In this document: piece after piece, positions 1-5,473 of the stretch
How the letters are laid out: each line of letters starts with the position of its first letter
Position numbering within the stretch: the first letter of the stretch is position 1
Assembly: GCA_017560955.1 (NCBI GenBank)
Contig: JAFZDV010000001.1
Location: 1-6,228, forward strand
Length of the DNA: 6,228 bases
Origin: Anaerotignum sp.
Lineage (GTDB): Bacteria; Bacillota; Clostridia; Lachnospirales; Anaerotignaceae
Direction: 5' to 3'
Position numbers and translations under genes: made by a program
Notes under the pieces: generated by a model
Told to the model about the DNA's origin: nothing
Seen by the model: only the letters and a program-made list of their open reading frames with translations
Database searches by the model: none

Positions 1-155
1 AGATCCCTCAGCGCTTCATAGCCAATCAGCATCGCAATTTCTTCTACAATAATTCTAAATTCATTTGTACCTGTGTTTTTATTTCTTAAAATAGATAATT
101 TATGTTTCAGCAAAGGATGATCACAAATAGTAATATTTTCAATTCCGTTATACAT
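1..155 (-). CDS. upp: Uracil phosphoribosyltransferase, N-terminal part (cut by window edge)
   Basis: The enzyme joins uracil to PRPP to give UMP and pyrophosphate, the cytoplasmic pyrimidine salvage step. Only the first 51 codons are visible; the rest lies beyond base 1. The reading shows the N-terminal signature of the Upp family: a short strand, then DHPLLKHKLSILRNKNTGT, then an EFR...EE.A.L.GYEALRD helix, matching the usual DHPL(I/V)QHKL...R...T....FR pattern. The start is the ATG at 155-153. It is preceded by AAAGGAG (complement of 165-171) with a 9-base spacer and, further up, a good promoter. The PRPP loop and uracil-binding C-terminus are outside the window, so intactness cannot be judged. 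It is divergent from the uracil permease gene, which fits a joint role in importing and trapping uracil. The family call is from motif recall, but the match and the context agree well. Confidence 0.9.
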   Translation of the reverse strand, partial: MYNGIENITICDHPLLKHKLSILRNKNTGTNEFRIIVEEIAMLIGYEALRD

Positions 156-185
156 AGCTTATTTCTCCTTTCGATATTTTTATAC

Positions 186-214
186 ATTATACCTTTTTAT
201 CTGCATACTTTCAA
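186..214 (-). promoter_or_regulatory. Sigma-A-type promoter for upp
   Basis: On the minus strand a -35 box TTGAAA (complement of 209-214) is followed after exactly 17 bases by a perfect -10 box TATAAT (complement of 186-191). Transcription would begin near base 179, giving a leader of about 24 bases before the upp ATG at 155. That is too short for an attenuator or riboswitch. The call rests on consensus match and position only. Confidence 0.8.
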
Positions 215-239
215 CTTCATTTTTAGCATATATAGCGCC

Positions 240-268
240 TTGGTAAATCTTCTTTTCTGTGCTATACT
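240..268 (+). promoter_or_regulatory. Extended -10 sigma-A-type promoter for uraA
   Basis: A -35-like TTGGTA (240-245) is followed after 17 bases by TATACT (263-268). A TG dinucleotide at 260-261, one base ahead of the -10 box, makes an extended -10 element. Transcription would start near base 275, leaving a leader of about 42 bases before the start codon. The -35 box lies 25 bases from that of the oppositely oriented upp promoter, so one bound regulator could influence both. Confidence 0.72.
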
Positions 269-301
269 TTCCAAAGAATGTTTTACAGAATTACTTAATA
301 T

Positions 302-308
302 AAGGAGG
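302..308 (+). promoter_or_regulatory. Ribosome binding site that fixes the TTG start of uraA
   Basis: AAGGAGG at 302-308 is a near-perfect Shine-Dalgarno sequence, 8 bases ahead of the TTG at 317-319. An in-frame TAA at 296-298 blocks any further upstream start. The next in-frame ATG (codon 26) lies inside the conserved first membrane segment. TTG is therefore the only sensible initiation codon. Confidence 0.9.
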
Positions 309-316
309 TTTTAATT

Positions 317-1573
317 TTGGAAACCAAAAGAATCATTCAGGTAGATGAAAAAGTACCTTTTTCACTGCTGCTTCCTTTGAGCTTACAGCATATGTTTGCT
401 ATGTTCGGTGCAACCGTTCTGGTTCCTTTCCTGTTCGGCATCAATCCCGCTGTCGTTCTGTTTATGAATGGCCTTGGCACATTGCTGTTCATCCTCATCA
501 CAAAAGGAAAAGCACCCGCTTATCTGGGTTCCAGTTTTGCATTCCTGGCACCTGGCCTTCTGATCATTGAACAGTTCGGCTATTCCTACGCTCTGGGCGG
601 TTTTGCTGTTGTAGGCTTATGCGGCTGTGTCATTGCAGGTATCATTTATAAATTCGGTTCCGACTGGATCGATGTAGTACTTCCTCCAGCAGCCATGGGT
701 CCCGTTGTTGCCCTGATTGGTCTGGAACTGGCTGGTTCTGCTGCCAATACTGCCGGTCTTTTGCCCGCAGAAGGAACACCTGACACTGCAAACGTTATCG
801 TTTTCCTGGTAACTCTGGGCGTAGCTGTTTTCGGCTCTGTCCTGTTCAGAAAATTTCTGTCAGTTATCCCCATCCTGATCGCTGTTGTCTGCGGTTATAT
901 TGCGGCATACCTGACAGGTATTGTAGATTTCACAGCGGTAACAGAAGCAAACTGGCTGGCACTGCCAAATTTCTCCACCCCCAAATTCCATCCTCAGGCC
1001 ATTGCCATCATGCTGCCTGCCCTGCTGGTTATTGTTTCTGAACATATCGGTCATCAGGTAGTAACCAGCAAAATTGTCGGCAGAGATCTGATCAAAGACC
1101 CTGGTCTGCACCGCTCCCTGTTTGCGGATAACTTCTCCAGTTTTCTTTCTGCCTGCATCGGTTCCGTACCTACGACTACATATGGCGAAAACATCGGTGT
1201 TATGGCTATGACAAAAGTTTACAGCGTATATGTTATCGGTGGTGCTGCTGTGCTTTCTCTTTGCTGCTCCTTTATCGGCAAACTGACTGCCCTCATCAAT
1301 ACCATTCCCGGTGCTGTTATTGGCGGTATCTCCTTCTTGCTGTATGGTATGATCGGCACTTCCGGTTTGCGTATTCTGGTAGATTCTCAGGTTGATTACA
1401 GCAGAACAAGAAACACAGTACTGACTTCTGTTATTCTGGTCGTTGGTTTGTCTGGCGTTTCCATTCAGCTGGGCAGCATCGCTCTGAAAGGCATGTCCCT
1501 TGCTGCATTGGTTGGCATGATCCTCAGCCTGCTGTTCCATTTCTTCGACAAACATCATTTCATGAATGACTAA
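317..1573 (+). CDS. uraA: Uracil permease (NCS2 / nucleobase:cation symporter-2 family)
   Basis: This inner-membrane transporter brings uracil into the cell, in the family by proton symport. The protein has 418 residues, close to the usual 410-430, and is hydrophobic throughout, fitting the 14-helix fold of two inverted seven-helix repeats. It follows E. coli UraA nearly end to end. Residues 18-37 carry the LLPLSLQHMFAMFGATVLVP signature, 66-76 AYLGSSFAFL, 123-139 the PPAAMGP..ALIGLELAG stretch, and 241-247 SEHIGHQ. TTYGENIGVMA at 287-297 is the NCS2 signature. The uracil and proton ligands known from E. coli UraA are kept as F74, E242, H246, G290 and E291. Translation starts at TTG. The gene is monocistronic: its own promoter lies upstream and a terminator hairpin begins 19 bases after the stop. 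The symbol pyrP is used in Bacillus for the same function. A xanthine or other nucleobase permease is less likely given the similarity to UraA and the upp neighbour. Confidence 0.95.
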   Translation: METKRIIQVDEKVPFSLLLPLSLQHMFAMFGATVLVPFLFGINPAVVLFMNGLGTLLFILITKGKAPAYLGSSFAFLAPGLLIIEQFGYSYALGGFAVVGLCGCVIAGIIYKFGSDWIDVVLPPAAMGPVVALIGLELAGSAANTAGLLPAEGTPDTANVIVFLVTLGVAVFGSVLFRKFLSVIPILIAVVCGYIAAYLTGIVDFTAVTEANWLALPNFSTPKFHPQAIAIMLPALLVIVSEHIGHQVVTSKIVGRDLIKDPGLHRSLFADNFSSFLSACIGSVPTTTYGENIGVMAMTKVYSVYVIGGAAVLSLCCSFIGKLTALINTIPGAVIGGISFLLYGMIGTSGLRILVDSQVDYSRTRNTVLTSVILVVGLSGVSIQLGSIALKGMSLAALVGMILSLLFHFFDKHHFMND

Positions 1574-1592
1574 CAGATATATTACCAATATA

Positions 1593-1620
1593 AAAAGGCG
1601 GTGTGTTTACACCGCCTTTT
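1593..1620. terminator. Bidirectional rho-independent terminator between uraA and accA
   Basis: A perfect 12-bp inverted repeat, AAAAGGCGGTGT (1593-1604) and ACACCGCCTTTT (1609-1620), encloses a 4-base loop. The core is G+C-rich (GGCGG/CCGCC), with an A tract on the left and a T tract on the right. Read rightward it ends uraA; read leftward it gives a hairpin followed by TTTTT and ends the fab/acc operon, whose last stop codon is 10 bases away. The rightward T tail is interrupted after four T by CTCATCAC, so the leftward direction has the slightly better uridine run. Confidence 0.92.
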
Positions 1621-1630
1621 CTCATCACTT

Positions 1631-2416
1631 TTATTCCATCCACCGACCCAATTTACGGAATCTCAAATACCGTTCTTTCGAAAGTTCTTTTCCTGTTTTT
1701 TCAGACCAGCCTTTCAAGTCAGAAATAATTTTTTCTTTCATACCTTCACACATTCGGCTAAAATGCCTGAAATCTTCCCTGATGATTTCTTCCGCCACAC
1801 CAAATGTCACCATATCATCAGCTGTAATACGCAGACACTCTGCCGCTTCGGGTGCCATTTTCGCATCTTCCCACAGGATACTTGCACAGCCTTCAGGAGA
1901 GATCACAGAAAATACCGCATTTTCCAACATATATAGTTTGTTAGCCACAGACAGTCCCAAGGCGCCGCCACTGCCGCCTTCCCCGATGACAATGGTGATG
2001 ACAGGCACTTGCAACCCCATCATCTGCATCAGGTTATCTGCAATGGCCTGCCCCTGACCTCTTTCTTCCGCTTCTTCTCCACAGAAGGCACCAGAAGTAT
2101 CCACAAAGCAGATAACTGGTCTTCTGAATTTTTCCGCCTGTTTCATCAATCGTAAAGCTTTTCGATACCCTTCTGGCATAGGACAGCCGAAATTACACTG
2201 AATCCGTTCCTGCAGATTTCTGCCACGTTCAATGCCAATAAATGTTACAGGAATATCATCCAGCATACCGATACCACCGATAATAGCCGCATCATCGGCA
2301 TATTTTCTATCCCCATGCAGTTCTGTACGCTCCGTAAATAGTTTTTCGATATAAGAACGGGAAGTAGGTCTGTTCTGGGCACGGGCAATCAACAATTTTT
2401 CATAGGAACTTCTCAT
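1631..2416 (-). CDS. accA: Acetyl-CoA carboxylase carboxyltransferase subunit alpha
   Basis: With AccD this subunit forms the carboxyltransferase that moves the carboxyl group from carboxybiotin on AccB to acetyl-CoA, giving malonyl-CoA. The 261 residues show the crotonase-like AccA core: [16 protein letters not shown] at 34-49, [11 protein letters not shown] at 81-91, DTSGAFCG...AEERGQ at 106-121, GEGGSGGAL at 145-153 (glycine-rich oxyanion-hole loop), and [13 protein letters not shown] at 170-182. It lacks roughly the first 55-60 residues of the 319-residue E. coli protein, an N-terminal helical extension. Short AccA proteins of this size occur in Bacillota, so this is not read as truncation. 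The ATG overlaps the accD stop in an ATGA, and GGAAGGAGGG lies about 10 bases upstream inside accD, which suggests translational coupling. It is the last gene of the operon, directly before the terminator. Confidence 0.95.
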   Translation of the reverse strand: MRSSYEKLLIARAQNRPTSRSYIEKLFTERTELHGDRKYADDAAIIGGIGMLDDIPVTFIGIERGRNLQERIQCNFGCPMPEGYRKALRLMKQAEKFRRPVICFVDTSGAFCGEEAEERGQGQAIADNLMQMMGLQVPVITIVIGEGGSGGALGLSVANKLYMLENAVFSVISPEGCASILWEDAKMAPEAAECLRITADDMVTFGVAEEIIREDFRHFSRMCEGMKEKIISDLKGWSEKTGKELSKERYLRFRKLGRWME

Positions 2417-3273
2417 AACTGCCTTTCCCTCCTTCCATGCTGTTCCAACAGTCTTTCCAGGGTATTTCTCAGTTCAATTCTGGAAACAATGGCATCAATA
2501 AAACCATGCTCCAGCAGAAACTCCGCCTTCTGGAAATCATCGGGCAGTTTCTTTTTCGTTGTCTGCTCAATGACTCTTCTGCCTGCAAAACCAATCGTCG
2601 CATTGGGCTCAGAAAGGATAATATCCCCCAGCATAGCAAAGCTTGCCGTCACACCACCCGTTGTGGGATCTGTCAGAACTGTGATATACAGACCGCCTCT
2701 TTTGCTATGATAATCCACTGCGCCGCTGGTCTTTGCCATCTGCATCAAGGAAAGGATACCTTCCTGCATACGGGCGCCACCACTGGCAGTAAAGCCAACC
2801 ACAGGCAATGCTTTTTCCGCCGCATATTCAAAGAGTCTGGTGATTTTTTCTCCGACAACAGAACCCATACTGCCCATCATAAAGCCTGGCTCCATCACAA
2901 ACATCGCGCAGGGCTGGCGGCGAATCATTGCTGTACCGCAAATCACACCTTCCGCCTCACCACAGATCTGTCTGCTTCTGTCCATTTTATCCTGATAACC
3001 TGGAAATTTCAGAGGATCTATCGTTTCAATATCGCTGAAAAGTTCCTGAAAACTATCCTTATCACAGATCGCTTTGATGCGTGTTCTTGCACCAATACGA
3101 AAATGGTGTCCGCAATGGGGACAAGTCACTTTATGCTTTGCAATCGCCCTCTTGGTTTCATAGGACTTACATTCGGGACATCTGATTTTTTCTTCCTTAT
3201 TCGATTTCAGTGTGATACCGCCTTTTTCCAAAGCATTTCTGGATTTGCGGAAGTAATCCATGATATTACTCAT
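2413..3273 (-). CDS. accD: Acetyl-CoA carboxylase carboxyltransferase subunit beta
   Basis: This is the partner of AccA in the carboxyltransferase of acetyl-CoA carboxylase. The 286 residues begin with a short basic stretch and a four-cysteine zinc ribbon (C32-x2-C35 and C51-x2-C54), as in other bacterial AccD proteins. The crotonase-like carboxyltransferase domain follows: [15 protein letters not shown] at 133-147, [20 protein letters not shown] at 163-182, [18 protein letters not shown] at 200-217, and [12 protein letters not shown] at 227-238, all family signatures. Length is normal. The start ATG (3273-3271) is 4 bases after the accC stop. Its Shine-Dalgarno (GAGGT, complement of 3281-3285, 7 bases from the ATG) is the weakest of the operon and falls within the accC stop region, so translation probably depends on ribosomes finishing accC. 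Its own stop overlaps accA, as expected for subunits needed in equal amounts. Confidence 0.96.
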   Translation of the reverse strand: MSNIMDYFRKSRNALEKGGITLKSNKEEKIRCPECKSYETKRAIAKHKVTCPHCGHHFRIGARTRIKAICDKDSFQELFSDIETIDPLKFPGYQDKMDRSRQICGEAEGVICGTAMIRRQPCAMFVMEPGFMMGSMGSVVGEKITRLFEYAAEKALPVVGFTASGGARMQEGILSLMQMAKTSGAVDYHSKRGGLYITVLTDPTTGGVTASFAMLGDIILSEPNATIGFAGRRVIEQTTKKKLPDDFQKAEFLLEHGFIDAIVSRIELRNTLERLLEQHGRRERQL

Positions 3274-3277
3274 TCAA

Positions 3278-4600
3278 TCAACCTCTTTTATTCAAAATAT
3301 CAGGCAGAATCAATGTATCATATTCCCCCTGATGGAATGCATCACTTCTGACCAGTTTCAACTGGTCTTCCACATTTGTTTCCACGCCCACAATAACCAT
3401 CTCACAGAGAGCCGCTTCCATTTTGCGGATTGCATCTTCTCTGGTGTTCGCATGAATGATCAGTTTCCCCAGCATGGAATCATAATACGGTACGACTTCA
3501 CAATTCTGGATAAGGGCTGTATCAAAATGAACCCTGCCGCCACCGGGAATATGCAGAAAATCCACCTTCCCTATGGAACGGGCATTGATACGACATTCCA
3601 TAGCATGACCTTTCAGCTGAATATCCTCCTGTTTCAGATCCAGAGGAACCTGACAGGCAATGCGAATCTGCCATTTCACAATATCCACACCGCTGATTTC
3701 CTCTGTAATGGGATGTTCCACCTGCAGGCGGGTATTCATTTCAATGAAATAGAACTGACCATCAGGTGCCAGTAAAAATTCCACTGTACCTGCATTGGTA
3801 TAGTTGGCCGCTTTTGCCGCTTTGATGGCTGCCTCCATCATGCCCTGACGAATCTCCTCCGTCATCACAGGGCTGGGGGTTTCTTCCAGCACTTTCTGTT
3901 TATTCAGCTGCAGAGAGCAATCTCTTTCCCCCAGACAGAGGATATTTCCTTCATAATCTGCCAGCACCTGCATTTCTACATGACGTACATGGGTCAGATA
4001 TTTTTCCAGAAATACATCCCCATTCCCAAAAGCACTTGCCGCCTCTCGGGATGCTGTATGAAATGCTTCTTCCAGATCTTCCTCTCTTTCCACCACGCGG
4101 ATACCCTTGCCGCCGCCCCCTGCTGTTGCTTTCACCAGAAGAGGATAGCCGATACTTTCGGCTAATTTCTTTGCTTCTTCCACATCTTTCAGAATCTCTG
4201 TCCCAGTAACAACAGGTACTCCTACCTGCTGCATCAACTGACGGGATGCATCTTTGTCCCCCATAGCAGAAATCACTTCACTTCTGGGGCCAATAAACAC
4301 AATGCCGTTTTCCTCACAGAGTCTGGCAAAATCCACATTTTCGGAAAGAAAACCATAACCGGGATGGATGGCCTCCGCATGGGTAGCCAGTGCAGCACTG
4401 ATGATATTTTTCTGGTTCAGATAACTGTCTGCTGCCGCATTACCGCCAATACAGATACGTTCATCCGCCAGGGCAACAGGCAGGGAATTTCTGTCCGCCT
4501 CCGAATAGACAGCCACTGTCTCGATGCCCATTTCCTTGCAGGCACGGATGATGCGGACTGCCACTTCGCCTCTGTTGGCAACGAGAATCTTAGAAAACAT
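3278..4600 (-). CDS. accC: Acetyl-CoA carboxylase biotin carboxylase subunit (variant active-site motif)
   Basis: This subunit carboxylates the biotin on AccB using ATP and bicarbonate, the first half-reaction of acetyl-CoA carboxylase. The order is an N-terminal biotin carboxylase domain (KILVANRGEVAVRIIRAC at 4-21, HPGYGFLSEN at 79-88), an ATP-grasp domain with GGGGKGIR at 161-168, and a C-terminal domain with PYYDSMLGKL at 371-380. Residues matching E. coli catalytic and ATP/metal ligands are present: K116, K157, H207, E274, E287, N289, R291, E295 and R337. There are two oddities. The E. coli RRHQK motif (R234-K238) reads LNKQK here (232-236). After CRINA (336-340) the usual E-D/N-P...F.PSPG segment is cut to RSI, about 7-8 residues short, in frame, which largely accounts for a length of 440 against about 450. 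The Shine-Dalgarno AAGGAG is formed by the last two codons of fabZ; the ATG is 6 bases after the fabZ stop. Gene order excludes pyruvate or propionyl-CoA carboxylase. Confidence 0.95.
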   Translation of the reverse strand: MFSKILVANRGEVAVRIIRACKEMGIETVAVYSEADRNSLPVALADERICIGGNAAADSYLNQKNIISAALATHAEAIHPGYGFLSENVDFARLCEENGIVFIGPRSEVISAMGDKDASRQLMQQVGVPVVTGTEILKDVEEAKKLAESIGYPLLVKATAGGGGKGIRVVEREEDLEEAFHTASREAASAFGNGDVFLEKYLTHVRHVEMQVLADYEGNILCLGERDCSLQLNKQKVLEETPSPVMTEEIRQGMMEAAIKAAKAANYTNAGTVEFLLAPDGQFYFIEMNTRLQVEHPITEEISGVDIVKWQIRIACQVPLDLKQEDIQLKGHAMECRINARSIGKVDFLHIPGGGRVHFDTALIQNCEVVPYYDSMLGKLIIHANTREDAIRKMEAALCEMVIVGVETNVEDQLKLVRSDAFHQGEYDTLILPDILNKRG

Positions 4601-4606
4601 ACATCA

Positions 4607-5020
4607 TTACTCCTTCATAAGCGCAAAAGAAAATTCTGCGCTGACACATAATTTACCATTTACAAAACCTTTGCCTTCTGCCCAGTAAAAAGGTCCTTTC
4701 TGCTTCAGCAAAGTACATTCTGTTTCAAACACATCCCCAGGACGAACGCTGTTTTTGAAGCGCACCTTATCCAGACCTGTGAAGAAAGGGGTTTTCCCTT
4801 CTCCCTCAGCAGAAAGAAGCACACAGGCGCTCTGTCCCAGAATTTCACACAGGATCACACCGGGAACCACAGGGTTGCTGGGGAAATGCCCCTGCAGAAA
4901 AAATTCATCACCACGGATGGTTTTTTTCCCGTATGCCTTGCCGTCACGCAGTTCCGCTTCATCGATCAGAAGCATATGGTCTCTGTGAGGCAGGATCTTT
5001 TTGATTTCTTCCTGATTCAT
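4607..5020 (-). CDS. fabZ: 3-hydroxyacyl-[acyl-carrier-protein] dehydratase FabZ
   Basis: FabZ removes water from 3-hydroxyacyl-ACP to give trans-2-enoyl-ACP in the elongation cycle of type II fatty-acid synthesis, in the cytoplasm. The 137 residues form one hot-dog domain. The N-terminal IKKILPHRDHMLLID (6-20) is the family's I...LPHR.P(M/F)LL.D motif, and LQGHFPSNPVVPGV at 42-55 is the active-site loop. Catalytic H45 and E59 are 14 residues apart, as in characterised FabZ proteins (H49/E63 in Pseudomonas). The FabA isomerase is excluded by the short length and the glutamate in the active-site helix. The ATG is 12 bases after the accB stop, with AAGGAGG (complement of 5028-5034) overlapping that stop codon. 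Its place between accB and accC is the usual one in Bacillota fab operons. Confidence 0.95.
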   Translation of the reverse strand: MNQEEIKKILPHRDHMLLIDEAELRDGKAYGKKTIRGDEFFLQGHFPSNPVVPGVILCEILGQSACVLLSAEGEGKTPFFTGLDKVRFKNSVRPGDVFETECTLLKQKGPFYWAEGKGFVNGKLCVSAEFSFALMKE

Positions 5021-5032
5021 ATTTCTTCCTCC

Positions 5033-5473
5033 TTAAGGCAGGATGCGAACCAGAGGCTGACCAAATTCTACGACCTGACCATTATCCACACAGACCGCCT
5101 CGATAGTGCCATCCAACTCTGCCTCAATGTTATTGAACATTTTCATGGACTCTACAATACAAAGGACATCGCCCTTTTTCACCTGATCTCCCACTTTTAC
5201 AAAGGGTTCTGCTCCCACCTGTGGTGCCAGATAAACAGTACCAACTAAAGGAGATTTCTGTTCCACTGCATCGGAAGACTCTTTTTTCTCCACAACAGAA
5301 GCAGTTTCTACTAGGATTTCTGGTTTATTTTCCACAGGAACAACAGGAACCTCCATACTTCTGCCACCTGCTGTTTCCAGAACGATACGGCAGTCACCCT
5401 CTGTCAGGTCCAGTTTTGTCAGCTGATTCTGACGTAAAATTTTTGCCAGTTCATTGATTTTATTTGTATCCAT
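5033..5473 (-). CDS. accB: Biotin carboxyl carrier protein of acetyl-CoA carboxylase
   Basis: AccB carries the covalently bound biotin that shuttles a carboxyl group from AccC to AccA/AccD. With the ATG at 5473-5471 it has 146 residues. The N-terminal part (1-35, NKINELAKIL...) is the helical region typical of AccB. A variable linker follows (about 40-74), rich in Val, Glu and Lys and less Pro/Ala-rich than in E. coli. The C-terminal biotinyl domain runs from about 75 and contains the ESMKMFN motif (108-114), with K111 as the lysine biotinylated by BirA. Two nearly conserved features follow: EAELDGTIEAVCVDNGQVVEFGQPL and the closing LVRILP. A TTG three bases upstream would add one residue, but the ATG is preferred because AAAGGTGA sits 7 bases ahead of it. 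The ATG shares one base with the fabF stop (TGATG), suggesting re-initiation. Confidence 0.95.
   Translation of the reverse strand: MDTNKINELAKILRQNQLTKLDLTEGDCRIVLETAGGRSMEVPVVPVENKPEILVETASVVEKKESSDAVEQKSPLVGTVYLAPQVGAEPFVKVGDQVKKGDVLCIVESMKMFNNIEAELDGTIEAVCVDNGQVVEFGQPLVRILP

Noticed and set aside
225..237. A partly symmetric AGCATATATAGCG between the two divergent -35 boxes, considered as an operator.
   Set aside because: The symmetry is largely the ATATAT core and the half-sites do not match fully, so no known operator could be assigned. It would need conservation in related genomes to count.
102..314. A 70-residue hydrophobic plus-strand reading frame ending two bases before the uraA start, resembling a small membrane or leader peptide.
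   Set aside because: It begins antisense within upp, has no Shine-Dalgarno, and starts upstream of the predicted uraA transcription start. It spans both promoters, and its hydrophobicity follows from the T-rich intergenic DNA.
860..1588. A 242-codon open frame antisense to uraA.
   Set aside because: It is the complement of strongly coding uraA sequence, is rich in Gln, Asn, His and Cys with no domain pattern, has no credible start site, and runs into the terminator region.
1566..2057. Plus-strand frames of 163 and 111 codons opposite accA.
   Set aside because: They start in or beside the terminator hairpin, lack ribosome binding sites and lie wholly opposite the conserved accA coding sequence.
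2437..3351. A 304-codon open frame antisense to accD and the end of accC.
   Set aside because: accD on the other strand is unmistakable. The antisense product is a His/Cys/Thr-rich sequence with no recognisable fold, explained by codon bias in the real gene.
3260..3775. A 171-codon plus-strand frame opposite accC, with smaller ones opposite accC, fabZ, accB and fabF.
   Set aside because: All are complements of genes with clear family motifs, and none has a supporting start signal or protein pattern.
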